Of a stretch of DNA of 39,143 bases, positions 1-7,320 are shown piece by piece. Position 1 is the stretch's first letter. The number at the start of each line of letters is the position of its first letter. Below the pieces are notes generated by a model. The model had not been told where the DNA came from. It made no database searches and saw nothing but the letters and a program-made list of their open reading frames with translations. The translations under genes were made by a program, and so were the position numbers. Location: the NCBI GenBank assembly GCA_004366205.1, contig SIRW01000100.1, positions 1 to 39,143 on the forward strand, in the 5' to 3' direction. The DNA is from Actinomycetota bacterium. GTDB lineage: Bacteria > Actinomycetota > Acidimicrobiia > Acidimicrobiales > CADCSY01.

Positions 1-88
1 CGCCGGCCGGGGCGGGGGCGCCCAGGTCGGGGGCGGCCGTCGGGGTGGGGGCGCCCGAGGGGGCGGGGCTGCGGGTGGCCCGGCGGTC

Positions 89-877
89 GTGCGGGGTGGT
101 CCCGGGCGGCGCTCGCCGGCCGGCGCGCCGGGGGCCAGCAGGCCGCGCGGCGTCGGCGGCGAGCAGGTCGAGGGCCGCCAGGCCGTCCGCGAGCTGCTGC
201 TGGCGGGGAGGCGGGCCGTCCGCGACGTCTGGATCGCCGAGGACGCCGAGGACCGGCCCGTCCTCGCCGACATCGCCGAGCTGGCCGAGCAGGTGCGCGT
301 CCGCGTCGTGCGCGTGAGCCGCAGCACGCTCAAGGCCGAGGCCCGCACGGAGGCCCCCCAGGGCGTCCTGGCCCACGCTGCGCCCCTGCCCGAGGCCGAC
401 CTGGAGGACCTGACCGCTGTGCGGCGGCCGTTCCTTGTGGTGCTCGACGGGGTCACCGACCCGCAGAACCTGGGTGCGGTGCTCCGCACCGCCGAGTGCG
501 CGGGGGCGACGGGCGTGGTGCTGCCCCGGCACCGGTCGGCCCACGTCACCCCGGCGGTGACCAAGGCGGCTGCCGGCGCGGTCGAGCACCTGCCGATCGC
601 GCTGGTGTCGGGGATCCCGGCCGCCCTGCGGCGGCTCGCCGAGCACGGCGTCTGGAGCGTCGGGCTCGATGCCGACGCCCCCGACTCGCTGTTCGACCTC
701 GAGCTGGGCGAGGAGCCCGTGGCCCTGGTGCTCGGCGCCGAGGGGCGTGGCCTCGCCCGGCTCACCCGCGAACGCTGCGACGTGGTCGTGGCCGTTCCCC
801 TACGGGGCCGGCTGGCGTCGCTGAACGTCGCGGCCGCCGCCGCCCTGGCGTGCTACGAGGTCGCCCGCCGGCGCTGA
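89..877 (+). CDS. rlmB: 23S rRNA (guanosine-2'-O-)-methyltransferase, TrmH/SpoU family
   Basis: SAM-dependent ribose methyltransferase of the SpoU/TrmH (SPOUT, trefoil-knot) class, which modifies 23S rRNA. An N-terminal substrate-binding part starts at EGRQAVRELL (about residue 28). The three SpoU motifs follow: DPQNLGAVLRTAE near residue 124 (the Asn and Arg of motif 1), GAEGRGL near 216, and SLNVAAAAAL near 244 in the knot. The GTG at 89 gives a short basic, low-complexity leader, as actinobacterial RlmB proteins often have. However, the frame is open to the left window edge, so the true start may lie outside. The next gene is a Spo0H-type sigma factor, the same order as rlmB and sigH in Firmicutes. 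The family assignment is firm; the exact rRNA target is inferred. Confidence 0.9.
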   Translation: MRGGPGRRSPAGAPGASRPRGVGGEQVEGRQAVRELLLAGRRAVRDVWIAEDAEDRPVLADIAELAEQVRVRVVRVSRSTLKAEARTEAPQGVLAHAAPLPEADLEDLTAVRRPFLVVLDGVTDPQNLGAVLRTAECAGATGVVLPRHRSAHVTPAVTKAAAGAVEHLPIALVSGIPAALRRLAEHGVWSVGLDADAPDSLFDLELGEEPVALVLGAEGRGLARLTRERCDVVVAVPLRGRLASLNVAAAAALACYEVARRR

Positions 878-969
878 ACCGGGCGCGACGAAACCGGAAC
901 AACCGGTACAGCCAGCCGCGATCGGCGCAACTTTTCGCGCCTACCGTGCGAATTTCTCGCGTGTGAAGG

Positions 970-1003
970 TTGACACACCGCTGGGCGACTGGTTACAAGT
1001 AAC
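970..1003 (+). promoter_or_regulatory. sigH promoter with overlapping inverted repeat
   Basis: A consensus -35 TTGACA (970-975) is followed after 17 bp by TTACAA (993-998). The -10 lies inside an inverted repeat, GTTAC-AA-GTAAC (992-1003), which could be an operator. It sits about 115 nt before the chosen sigH start, in a 238-nt intergenic stretch clearly more A+T-rich than the genes around it. No other feature is seen in that stretch. The sequence pattern is direct; the regulatory role is inferred. Confidence 0.55.
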
Positions 1004-1115
1004 TAGTCAGTTCGAGCCAGCCCGATCGGGCCACGCCGGACCGGCCGCCGCACACAGGCAGACACAGCTCACAAGGCCAAGTCCCAGCACCACGTCACAG
1101 CACCCGGGGGTCACC

Positions 1116-1781
1116 TTGCCGCTCCGCCTCGATCACAGCAGCCTCTCCGACCTGGACGACGACGCCCTCGTCGCCCTCGCCCAGCAGGGCGACCAGGACG
1201 CGCTGGCGGTCCTGATCCAGCGCTACCGGCGCTTCGCCCGCTCCAAGGGCCGGGGGTACTTCCTCGTGGGGGGCGACGCCGAGGACATCGAGCAGGAGGC
1301 GCTGATCGGGCTCTACAAGGCGGTGCGGGACTACTGCGCCGACCGGCAGGCGTCGTTCCGGGCGTTCGCCGAGCTGTGCATCACCCGCCAGATCATCACG
1401 GCGATCAAGACCGCCACGCGCCAGAAGCACCAGCCGCTGAACCAGTACGTGTCGATCTCGGCGGTGCGAGGCAGCGACGACCCCGGTGAGCGCTCCGTGG
1501 AGGACCTGCTCGACGACCACCGGGCGGTCGACCCCGCCGACGAGATCGTCTCGGGCGAGCGCATGGACGCCATGCGCCGCTCCATGGCCCAGATGCTGTC
1601 GGGGCTCGAGGTCGACGTCCTGCGCCTCTACGTGGAGGGCAAGTCCTACCAGGAGATCGGCGAGGAGCTCGGCCGCCACGTGAAGTCGATCGACAACGCC
1701 CTGCAGCGCATCAAGCGCAAGCTCGATGCGCACCTCCAGGCCGAGGCCGCCGAGGAGGCCGCCGTGCTGACGCTGCCCTGA
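1116..1781 (+). CDS. sigH: Sigma-70 family RNA polymerase sigma factor, Spo0H (SigH) type
   Basis: A 221-aa sigma factor with region 2 (about residues 16-104) and region 4 (about 155-210), and none of the extra regions of a primary sigma factor. The block GGDAEDIEQEALIGLYKAVRD and the stretch FAELCITRQIITAIKTATRQ closely resemble Bacillus Spo0H. Region 4 holds a clear helix-turn-helix (YQEIGEELGRHVKSID). The TTG start at 1116 is chosen because GGGGGT (1106-1111) lies about 5 nt upstream and the protein then begins just before conserved sequence; an in-frame GTG at 963 lies upstream of the predicted promoter. The long 5' leader suggests post-transcriptional control. The neighbour rlmB repeats the Firmicute gene order, but rpmG-secE-nusG do not follow here. 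Confidence 0.88.
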   Translation: MPLRLDHSSLSDLDDDALVALAQQGDQDALAVLIQRYRRFARSKGRGYFLVGGDAEDIEQEALIGLYKAVRDYCADRQASFRAFAELCITRQIITAIKTATRQKHQPLNQYVSISAVRGSDDPGERSVEDLLDDHRAVDPADEIVSGERMDAMRRSMAQMLSGLEVDVLRLYVEGKSYQEIGEELGRHVKSIDNALQRIKRKLDAHLQAEAAEEAAVLTLP

Positions 1782-1811
1782 CGGCCCGCTCGCACTCCCT
1801 GCTGTCGCGAC

Positions 1812-1833
1812 CCGCCGCCTTCTGAGGCGGCGG
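1812..1833. terminator. Hairpin terminator between sigH and tRNA-Thr
   Basis: Perfect 9-bp stem CCGCCGCCT / AGGCGGCGG with loop TCTG, lying between the convergent sigH and tRNA-Thr genes, so it could serve both strands. There is no T-tract, as is usual in very G+C-rich actinobacteria. Confidence 0.65.
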
Positions 1834-1845
1834 TCTCGCGTCCGG

Positions 1846-1918
1846 AGCCGGGTGACGGATTCGAACCGACGACATCTTCTTTACAAGAGAAGCGCTCTAC
1901 CGACTGAGCTAACCCGGC
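1846..1918 (-). tRNA. tRNA-Thr (anticodon UGU)
   Basis: A 73-nt cloverleaf on the minus strand. The acceptor arm is a perfect 7-bp stem GCCGGGT/ACCCGGC with discriminator U. The D arm is GCUC-AGUCGGUA-GAGC, the anticodon stem CUUCU/AGAAG, and the loop CUUGUAA, so anticodon UGU reads ACA. The T arm is GUCGG-UUCGAAU-CCGUC. The 3' CCA is not encoded. One oddity is a U50-U64 mismatch inside the T stem; everything else pairs. Confidence 0.95.
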
Positions 1919-1987
1919 AGGTGCGCACGAGGCTACCGGCCCGAGGGTGCTTGCATCGCGGTAGCCGGGCGGTCAGGCTTCCCTCCG

Positions 1988-2245
1988 ATGGGACTGTCCG
2001 ATCGCGACAAGGCGATCCTCGACTTCGAGCGATCATGGTGGCGCGAGCCGGGCTCCAAGGAGGTCGCGATCCGCGAGCAGCTGGGGATCAGCGCGACCCG
2101 CTACTACGAGGTGTTGAACGCGCTGCTGGAGTCACCTGAGGCCATGGAGTACGACCCGCTCGTCGTCCGGCGCACCCGCCGGGTGCGCGAGCGCCGTCGC
2201 CGCGCCCGCTTCGAGGGGCGGTCCGCCGGGGGGCCCCGCTCGTGA
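1988..2245 (+). CDS. DUF3263 family protein
   Basis: An 85-aa protein recognisable as DUF3263, a small family I know only from actinobacteria. It starts MGLSDRDKAILDFERSWW and contains ISATRYYEVLNALL, which looks like a winged-helix or HTH-type DNA-binding helix. It ends in a very Arg-rich tail (RRTRRVRERRRRAR). The function is unknown; small size, basic tail and HTH-like segment suggest nucleic-acid binding. Its stop overlaps the GTG start of the LytR_C gene by 4 nt, so the two are translated together. Mycobacteria keep the same pair (Rv0430-Rv0431). Confidence 0.85.
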   Translation: MGLSDRDKAILDFERSWWREPGSKEVAIREQLGISATRYYEVLNALLESPEAMEYDPLVVRRTRRVRERRRRARFEGRSAGGPRS

Positions 2246-2844
2246 AGCGCGGCCAGCACGCCGCCGACGACGGTTCGTTCGCCCGGTCCGCCGGTGGGGC
2301 CGCGCTGCGCGGCGCCGCGCTGATCTTCGTCGCCGTCGTCGTGGGCGTCGTCCTCCTCAACGCCACCGAGGGCTCCGAGCCCTTCACCGCCGAACCGGAT
2401 CGGCGCACCACCACCACCGCCCCCCCGGACGAGGACGACGAGCCGCCCACCGAGACCACCGTGCCGGCGCGGGACCCCGCCGAGGTGCGGGTGCTGGTGG
2501 CGAACGGGTCGGGCATCGCCGGCGCCGCCGGCCGCCTCACCGACCAGCTCAACGCCGTCAACTACAACGTGCTCGCCCCCGGGAACACGAACCCGCCTCG
2601 CATCGAGTCCTCCGCGGTCTACTACGCCCCCGGCTTCCAGGCCGAGGCCGAGGCGCTCGCCCGGCTGCTCCAGCCCGCCGTCACGGTTGCGCCCATGCCC
2701 GACCCGCTCCCGGTCGACGACCTGAAGGAAGCCGACGTGCTCATCGTGCTCGCCGAGGAGCTGCGCGTGGTGCCGCCCGACGAGGCCGATCCCGAAGCGG
2801 AGGGCGAGGGCGGCGCCGCCGGCGAAGCCCCAGCCGAGGGCTGA
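2242..2844 (+). CDS. Membrane-anchored LytR_C domain protein (VirR-like)
   Basis: A 200-aa protein. After a short cytoplasmic start comes one membrane segment (about residues 22-41, ALIFVAVVVGVVLLN). Then follows an extracytoplasmic Thr/Pro/Asp/Glu-rich linker (about 45-72) and a LytR_C domain (about 74-168: VRVLVANGSGIAGAAGRLTDQL ... YYAPGFQAEAEALARLL). An acidic tail closes the protein. It has no catalytic LytR-CpsA-Psr domain, so it is a stand-alone LytR_C protein like mycobacterial VirR, which acts in cell-envelope integrity and vesicle formation. The GTG start overlaps the DUF3263 stop. Domain call firm; envelope role inferred from VirR. Confidence 0.82.
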   Translation: MKRGQHAADDGSFARSAGGAALRGAALIFVAVVVGVVLLNATEGSEPFTAEPDRRTTTTAPPDEDDEPPTETTVPARDPAEVRVLVANGSGIAGAAGRLTDQLNAVNYNVLAPGNTNPPRIESSAVYYAPGFQAEAEALARLLQPAVTVAPMPDPLPVDDLKEADVLIVLAEELRVVPPDEADPEAEGEGGAAGEAPAEG

Positions 2845-2978
2845 GCACCGCCCGGCGTTCGCCGCCGCGTCGCAGGCCGGATGTGCGCGTCGCTCCCGAG
2901 AGCTTCTTCGAGAGCCGTGGTTGCGGATCCCGCGACGATTGTCTCGAGAAACCAGAGGGAGCGAGCGCCTGGCCGGGG

Positions 2979-3776
2979 TCAGTCGAGGCGACGGGTCTCG
3001 GATCGCACCTCGACGGTGACGGTGCCGGGCACGGGGTCGCCGAAGGTGCCGGGCGGGGCGCCGACCTCGACGGCGAAGGTGCCGACGGCCTCGGCGCGGG
3101 CCCGGCGGATCGCCCCGTCGCGCAGGTCGTGGACGGCGTCGACGGTGGTCTCCTGCACGCCCGTCAGCCCGGGACCGCCGCCGGCGGTGCGAGGGTGGTC
3201 GAGCAGGACCCGGGCGTGCGACCAGACCCGGGCGACGTCCTGTCCGCCGCTCACGCCGAGCGAGACGAGCCGGCCCTGACCCTCCACCCGGCCGGGCTCG
3301 GGCGCGCCCGGCAGCGCGACCAGCTCGTGGAAGCGCCAGGATTCGCCGGGCCGGAGCCGGCGGTCGGGCGGGGCGCCGGCCGCGGCCGGGAAGATCTCGG
3401 GGATGCCCAGGTCGCCGAGCGCGGTCTCGGGGACGCCCTCGACCCGCTCGATGCTCTCGAGCTGGGCGGCCCGGTCGAACCGCACGCGGAACACCCGGGG
3501 GGACTCGGCTCCCGCTTGCACGACCACGCGCACGAGGACGCCGTCGGGGCCGGCGTCGAGCACGGTGTGCTCGGCTTCGAGCTCGACGACCTCGGAGCGC
3601 TCCTCGGGGGGCTCGCCCTCCAGGGCGATGTGCACGTCGGTCTCGACCCGGATGGCGTAGCGGTAGCTGTCGCCGACGTCGGGCCGGAACGTGACCTGCA
3701 CGGTGTCGTCGCGGCACCCGGTCACCAGCACGAGCAGGCCGACCGTCACCGCCGTGCACGCACGGGCTCGCCGCAT
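2979..3776 (-). CDS. Putative lipoprotein of unknown function (possibly DUF6263-like)
   Basis: A 265-aa protein with a lipoprotein signal: MRRAR, a hydrophobic stretch, then the lipobox LVTGC with the lipidated Cys at residue 21. The ATG at 3776 is chosen because the signal begins there; in-frame sequence further upstream runs into the tandem repeat and looks non-coding. The mature part is rich in beta-strand-like segments and starts VQVTFRPDVGDSYRYAI, a pattern seen in secreted actinobacterial proteins of the DUF6263 type; that family call is tentative. No catalytic motif is visible. It is divergent from otsB. Confidence 0.7.
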   Translation of the reverse strand: MRRARACTAVTVGLLVLVTGCRDDTVQVTFRPDVGDSYRYAIRVETDVHIALEGEPPEERSEVVELEAEHTVLDAGPDGVLVRVVVQAGAESPRVFRVRFDRAAQLESIERVEGVPETALGDLGIPEIFPAAAGAPPDRRLRPGESWRFHELVALPGAPEPGRVEGQGRLVSLGVSGGQDVARVWSHARVLLDHPRTAGGGPGLTGVQETTVDAVHDLRDGAIRRARAEAVGTFAVEVGAPPGTFGDPVPGTVTVEVRSETRRLD

Positions 3777-3791
3777 CGGCCCGGAGGGTAG

Positions 3792-3849
3792 CCGCCGATG
3801 GCCGGCGGTCGGGGGCGGGGCCGCCGATGGCCGGCGGTCGGGGGCGGGG
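3792..3849. repeat. Two tandem copies of a 29-bp unit
   Basis: The unit beginning CCGCCGATGGCCGGCGGTCG occurs twice back to back (3792-3820 and 3821-3849) without a mismatch. A decayed third copy starts at 3850 (CCGCCGGTGGC). It fills the divergent intergenic region between the lipoprotein gene and otsB, directly upstream of the otsB -10 box. Confidence 0.85.
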
Positions 3850-3863
3850 CCGCCGGTGGCGGC

Positions 3864-3869
3864 TACGCT
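3864..3869 (+). promoter_or_regulatory. -10 box of otsB (leaderless type)
   Basis: TACGCT ends 7 nt before the GTG start codon of otsB and no Shine-Dalgarno sequence is present. Transcription would therefore begin at or next to the start codon. Confidence 0.5.
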
Positions 3870-3876
3870 GCGACGG

Positions 3877-4647
3877 GTGCCGCAGGCCGCCGACCTCGAC
3901 GCGCTGGTGGCGCCCTTCGTCCAGGCGCCGCAGGGGGCGGGCGTGTTCACCGACTTCGACGGGACCCTGGCGCCGATCGTCGACGATCCCGCCGCCGCCG
4001 AGGCGCTTCCGGGCGTGCCCGAGGTGCTCGACCGCCTCGCCCGCCGCTACGCCCGGGCCGGCGTCGTGTCGGGGCGGCCCGTGTCGTTCCTGCGGCAGCG
4101 GCTGGGCGACGGGCTGTTCCTGTCCGGGCTGTACGGCCTCGAGGTGCTCGACGGCGGCCGGCGGGTCGACTCCCCCGAGGTGGCGGTGTGGCGGCCCGTC
4201 GTCGACGAGGTCGCCCGGCGGGCCGCGGCGGCGCTCGACGACGCCGTCGGCGTGGAGCACAAGGGGGTCTCGCTGACGTTGCACTTCCGGACGGCGCCCG
4301 ACCGCGAGGCCGCCGTGGGGGCCTTCGCGGCGGCCGAGGGCGCTCGCACGGGGCTGCTGGTGCGTCCGGCCAAGGCGTCGATCGAGCTGCACCCGCCGGT
4401 CGCGGTCGACAAGGGCACCGCGCTCCTGGCGGCGGCCGGGGGGCTCGACGCCGTGGCGTTCCTGGGCGACGACGTCGGCGACCTCCCGGCGTTCGCGGCG
4501 CTCGGCGAGCTGGCCGGCCGGGGCGTGCACGTGCTGCGGGTCGGCGTGGTGACGTCCGAGGCCCCGCCCGGGCTCGCCGATGCCGTCGACGTGGTGGTCG
4601 ACGGGCCCGAGGGTGCTCTGGCCGTCCTCGAGCGCCTCGCCGGCTGA
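3877..4647 (+). CDS. otsB: Trehalose-6-phosphate phosphatase
   Basis: A 256-aa HAD-superfamily phosphatase that removes phosphate from trehalose-6-phosphate. HAD motif I is FTDFDGTLAPI (nucleophile D26 and acid/base D28). The cap region includes VVSGRPVSFLRQRL, IELHPPVAVDKG carries the motif III Lys, and FLGDDVGDLPAF is motif IV. The GTG at 3877 is set by the length of OtsB and by the -10 box 7 nt upstream. It is convergent with otsA, completing the two-step route UDP-glucose + glucose-6-P to trehalose. Because gpgS and a glycerate kinase follow, a second activity on glucosyl-3-phosphoglycerate is possible but unproven. Confidence 0.88.
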   Translation: MPQAADLDALVAPFVQAPQGAGVFTDFDGTLAPIVDDPAAAEALPGVPEVLDRLARRYARAGVVSGRPVSFLRQRLGDGLFLSGLYGLEVLDGGRRVDSPEVAVWRPVVDEVARRAAAALDDAVGVEHKGVSLTLHFRTAPDREAAVGAFAAAEGARTGLLVRPAKASIELHPPVAVDKGTALLAAAGGLDAVAFLGDDVGDLPAFAALGELAGRGVHVLRVGVVTSEAPPGLADAVDVVVDGPEGALAVLERLAG

Positions 4648-4738
4648 CGCCACGCACCGGCTGGCCGGGCAGGCCGCTCCCGGCCACAGGCGGCGGTCTC
4701 CGGTGGCGGTGGCGGCCCCGTTGCGGACCGCTGTGAGG

Positions 4739-6115
4739 TCAGGATCGGGAGGCGGCGGCGAGGTGGTCGGCGAGCCACTCCTCGGCGCTGCGGGCAGTGG
4801 CGGCTCGGCGCACGGCCTCGGCGTGGGCCGCCCGGGCGTCGCGGTCCATCGACAGGGCGCGGTGCAGCACGTCGGAGGTGCCGCTCACGTCGAAGGGGTT
4901 GACCTCGAGGGCGTGGTCGCCGAGCTCCTCCCAGACGCCAGACTCGCGGCTCAGGGCGAGCACCCCGTGGCGCTCGTTGACGGCCGGGCCCTCCTTGGCC
5001 ACCAGGTTCAGGCCGTCCCGCACGGGGTTGATCAGCAGCACGTCGTAGCGCCGCAGCAGGGCGACCGAGCGGGGGAAGTCGTCCTCGGGGTCGTAGACGA
5101 TCGGGGTCCAGTCGGGGGTGGCCCACGTCTCGTTGATGCGGTCGATCAGCCCTTCGACCTCCTGGCGGTAGGCCTGGTACTCGGGCAGCCCCTCCCGGGA
5201 GGGGTAGACGAAGGCGGCGAACACGACGCGCTCGCGCCACTCGGGGCGGGTGCGGAGGAGGTCCTCGAAGGCGAGGAACCCCCGCACCAGGTTCTTCGAG
5301 AGCTCGATGCGGTCGACCCGGCCGATCACCAGCCGGTCGCCGACCAGCTCGTCGAGGTCGGCGGCGGCCTGGGCGCACGCCTCCGACGCCGCCACCGCCC
5401 GGATGCCGTCGGCGTCGATGGGCGCCGGCGACACGAAGCTGGCGGCGGGGACGCCGGCCTCGCGGACGCACGCGTCGAACGCGGCGGCCCAGCGGCGCGA
5501 GTGGAACCCGCAGGCCCGGTGGGCGCCCAGGCCGGTCAGCAGCTCCCGGGACACGCCGTCGGGCAGGATGCGCATGGCGTCGGGCCCGGCGAAGGGCGTG
5601 TGGTTGAAGTGCACGAGCGCCAGGTCCGGGCGGCGGCCGACGAGCGTCGCGGCGAGCAGCGTGAGGTGGTAGTCGTGCACGACCACGACTGCGCCCTCGG
5701 GCGCCTCGTCGGCGACGGCGTCGGCGAAGGCGTGGTTGACGGCGCGGTACCCCTCCCACGCCTCGCGCCACCGGCGGTCGAAGCGGGGCCGGCGAGCCAG
5801 GTCGAACAGGTGGTGGTGCAGGAACCACAGCGTGCCGTTGGCGATCACGTCGTAGTACGCCCGGTAGGCCTCGGGGTCGGGGACGAGGGACCGCAGGCGG
5901 AACCCTTCGGCCTCGACGACGCCCCGGGACGCGGCCTCGCGGTCGGCCTCGGACAGCGCCGCGGCGATCCAGGTCGCGCCCCGGCCGGCGATGGCCGGCC
6001 CGAGCGCGGTGATGAGCCCGCCACCGCCCCGCCGGCTGACGAGCCCGCTCCGCTCGTCGAGCGAGAACGACAGGGGTCCCCGGTTCGAGACGATGACCAC
6101 CGGCTGCTCGTGCAT
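4739..6115 (-). CDS. otsA: Trehalose-6-phosphate synthase, GT20 family (actinobacterial clade)
   Basis: A 458-aa retaining GT20 glycosyltransferase, cytosolic. Recognisable elements: VIVSNRGPLSF at the N-terminus, the glycine loop RRGGGGLITAL, HDYHLTLLAATL, the sugar-nucleotide phosphate grip VDRIELSKNLVRG (Arg and Lys kept), and NPVRDGLNLVAKEG. The wording VDR-ELSKN-VRG instead of the E. coli-type VERLDYSKG places it in the divergent actinobacterial clade that also contains the pseudo-glycosyltransferase VldE, so the substrate is less certain than the fold. The pairing with otsB supports trehalose synthesis. On its own strand, TAGGGT lies 9 nt before the ATG. It is divergent from glycerate kinase with only 48 nt between them. 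Confidence 0.82.
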   Translation of the reverse strand: MHEQPVVIVSNRGPLSFSLDERSGLVSRRGGGGLITALGPAIAGRGATWIAAALSEADREAASRGVVEAEGFRLRSLVPDPEAYRAYYDVIANGTLWFLHHHLFDLARRPRFDRRWREAWEGYRAVNHAFADAVADEAPEGAVVVVHDYHLTLLAATLVGRRPDLALVHFNHTPFAGPDAMRILPDGVSRELLTGLGAHRACGFHSRRWAAAFDACVREAGVPAASFVSPAPIDADGIRAVAASEACAQAAADLDELVGDRLVIGRVDRIELSKNLVRGFLAFEDLLRTRPEWRERVVFAAFVYPSREGLPEYQAYRQEVEGLIDRINETWATPDWTPIVYDPEDDFPRSVALLRRYDVLLINPVRDGLNLVAKEGPAVNERHGVLALSRESGVWEELGDHALEVNPFDVSGTSDVLHRALSMDRDARAAHAEAVRRAATARSAEEWLADHLAAASRS

Positions 6116-6163
6116 GGGCCTCGAACCCTACCGCCGCCCCGCGGGCGCGCCGGTCGGGGCAGC

Positions 6164-7174
6164 ATGGACGGCGTGCACGTCGTCGCCGCGCCGGACAAGT
6201 TCCGCGGAACGGCCACCGCCGCCGAGGTGGCGGCCGCGGTGCAGCGCGCCGTCGGCGATGCGGGAACGTGCGAGGCCGTCCCGGTGGCGGACGGTGGCGA
6301 GGGCACCCTCGACGTGCTCGGTGGCCCCAACCGCAGCACCGTCGTCACCGGTCCGCTGGGTGACCCGGTGGAGGCGGGCTGGCGCTACGACGGCGACACC
6401 GCGATCGTGGAGATGGCGCGGGCGTCGGGTCTCGCCTTGGCGGGCGGCGCCGAGGGCAACGACCCTGTCGCCGCCACCACCTACGGCACGGGCGAGCTCA
6501 TCGCCGCCGCCGTCGACGCCGGGTGCCGGCGGGTGATCGTCGGCGTCGGCGGTTCGGCCACGACCGACGGCGGCCTCGGCGCGCTGCGGGCGCTCGAGCC
6601 GCTCGCCCGCATCCGGGGTGTCCGGGTCGTCGTGGCCTGCGACGTGCGCACGACCTTCGTCGACGCCGCCGAGGTGTTCGCGCCGCAGAAGGGGGCGACG
6701 CCCAGCCAGGTCGAGCTGTTGCGCCGCCGCCTCGAACGCCTGGTCCAGGTGTACCGCACCGAGTACGGGCGGGACGTGGCGGACCTGCCGGGCTCGGGTG
6801 CGGCCGGCGGGCTCGCCGGTGGCCTGGCGGCGGGTGTGGGCGCCCAGCTCGTGGCCGGGTTCGACCTCGTCGCCGACGAGCTCGACCTCTACGACCGGCT
6901 CGACGGCGCCGACCTGGTCGTGACGGGGGAAGGGTTCCTCGACGACGAGAGCTTCGACGGCAAGGTGGTGGGTGGGGTGCTGGAGCTCGCCGCCGAGGCC
7001 GGCGTGCCCGCGCTCGTCGTCGTCGGCGAGGTGCTCGACGGCGTCGCTGTCCCCGATCTCGGCGGGCCCGTCGAGGTCGTGTCGCTCGTGGAGCGGTTCG
7101 GCCGCGAGCGCGCCCTGTCCGACACGGCCGCCTGTGTCGAAGCGGCCGTCGCCGAGCACGTCGCGGCCCGCTGA
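6164..7174 (+). CDS. glxK: Glycerate kinase, GlxK/GarK type
   Basis: A 336-aa class II glycerate kinase that phosphorylates D-glycerate, in this family usually to 2-phosphoglycerate. Visible blocks: VVAAPDKFRGTATAAEVAAA at the N-terminus, PVADGGEGTLDVL, IVGVGGSATTDGGLGALRAL (the glycine-rich signature), AEVFAPQKGA, GSGAAGGLAGGL and DLVVTGEGFLDDESFDGKVV. The ATG at 6164 is listed; GTG at 6173 is a strong alternative because CAGCAT lies exactly 7 nt before it. It stands between otsA and gpgS, so it may feed phosphoglycerate to glucosylglycerate synthesis or recycle glycerate from its breakdown. It is convergent with gpgS across a pair of hairpins. Confidence 0.88.
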   Translation: MDGVHVVAAPDKFRGTATAAEVAAAVQRAVGDAGTCEAVPVADGGEGTLDVLGGPNRSTVVTGPLGDPVEAGWRYDGDTAIVEMARASGLALAGGAEGNDPVAATTYGTGELIAAAVDAGCRRVIVGVGGSATTDGGLGALRALEPLARIRGVRVVVACDVRTTFVDAAEVFAPQKGATPSQVELLRRRLERLVQVYRTEYGRDVADLPGSGAAGGLAGGLAAGVGAQLVAGFDLVADELDLYDRLDGADLVVTGEGFLDDESFDGKVVGGVLELAAEAGVPALVVVGEVLDGVAVPDLGGPVEVVSLVERFGRERALSDTAACVEAAVAEHVAAR

Positions 7175-7184
7175 CCGTCGCGTT

Positions 7185-7227
7185 CTCGAGGCCCAGCGCA
7201 CCGGGTTCCGGTGCGCTGGGCCTCGAG
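7185..7227. repeat. Palindromic repeat A: 20-bp perfect hairpin, copy 1
   Basis: CTCGAGGCCCAGCGCACCGG (7185-7204), loop GTT, then its exact reverse complement (7208-7227). It is followed by TTCGGCGGGT, which also follows copy 2. It lies between the convergent glxK and gpgS genes, so a bidirectional terminator function is likely. Confidence 0.9.
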
Positions 7228-7245
7228 TTCGGCGGGTCGTGCGTT

Positions 7246-7288
7246 CTCGAGGCTGAGCGTGCCGGGTTCCGGTGCGCTGGGCCTCGAG
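7246..7288. repeat. Palindromic repeat A: degenerate copy 2
   Basis: Same 43-bp layout, 61 bp downstream of copy 1. The right arm (7269-7288) is identical to copy 1. The left arm (7246-7265) differs at four positions; three of them become G-U wobble pairs and one a G-G mismatch. The trailing TTCGGCGGGT recurs after this copy and once more just before the gpgS stop. Confidence 0.88.
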
Positions 7289-7320
7289 TTCGGCGGGTGG
7301 CGCCAGTTCGGCGGGTGGGG

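Noticed and set aside
878-962. Riboswitch or structured RNA after rlmB
   Set aside because: Only a weak 5-bp hairpin (GGCGC/GCGCC) is visible and no known riboswitch core could be recognised.
963-1115. Upstream GTG at 963 as the start of sigH
   Set aside because: It lies before the predicted -35/-10 elements and would add a Ser/Thr/Gln-rich leader unlike any sigma factor; TTG 1116 has a ribosome-binding site and fits the family.
2104-4653. Very long minus-strand open frame (about 850 codons), and similar long frames opposite groEL, liv, glnD and the S9 peptidase
   Set aside because: In DNA this G+C-rich the strand opposite a real gene stays open by composition. These frames lack start signals and recognisable domains, and they run antisense to genes with clear motifs.
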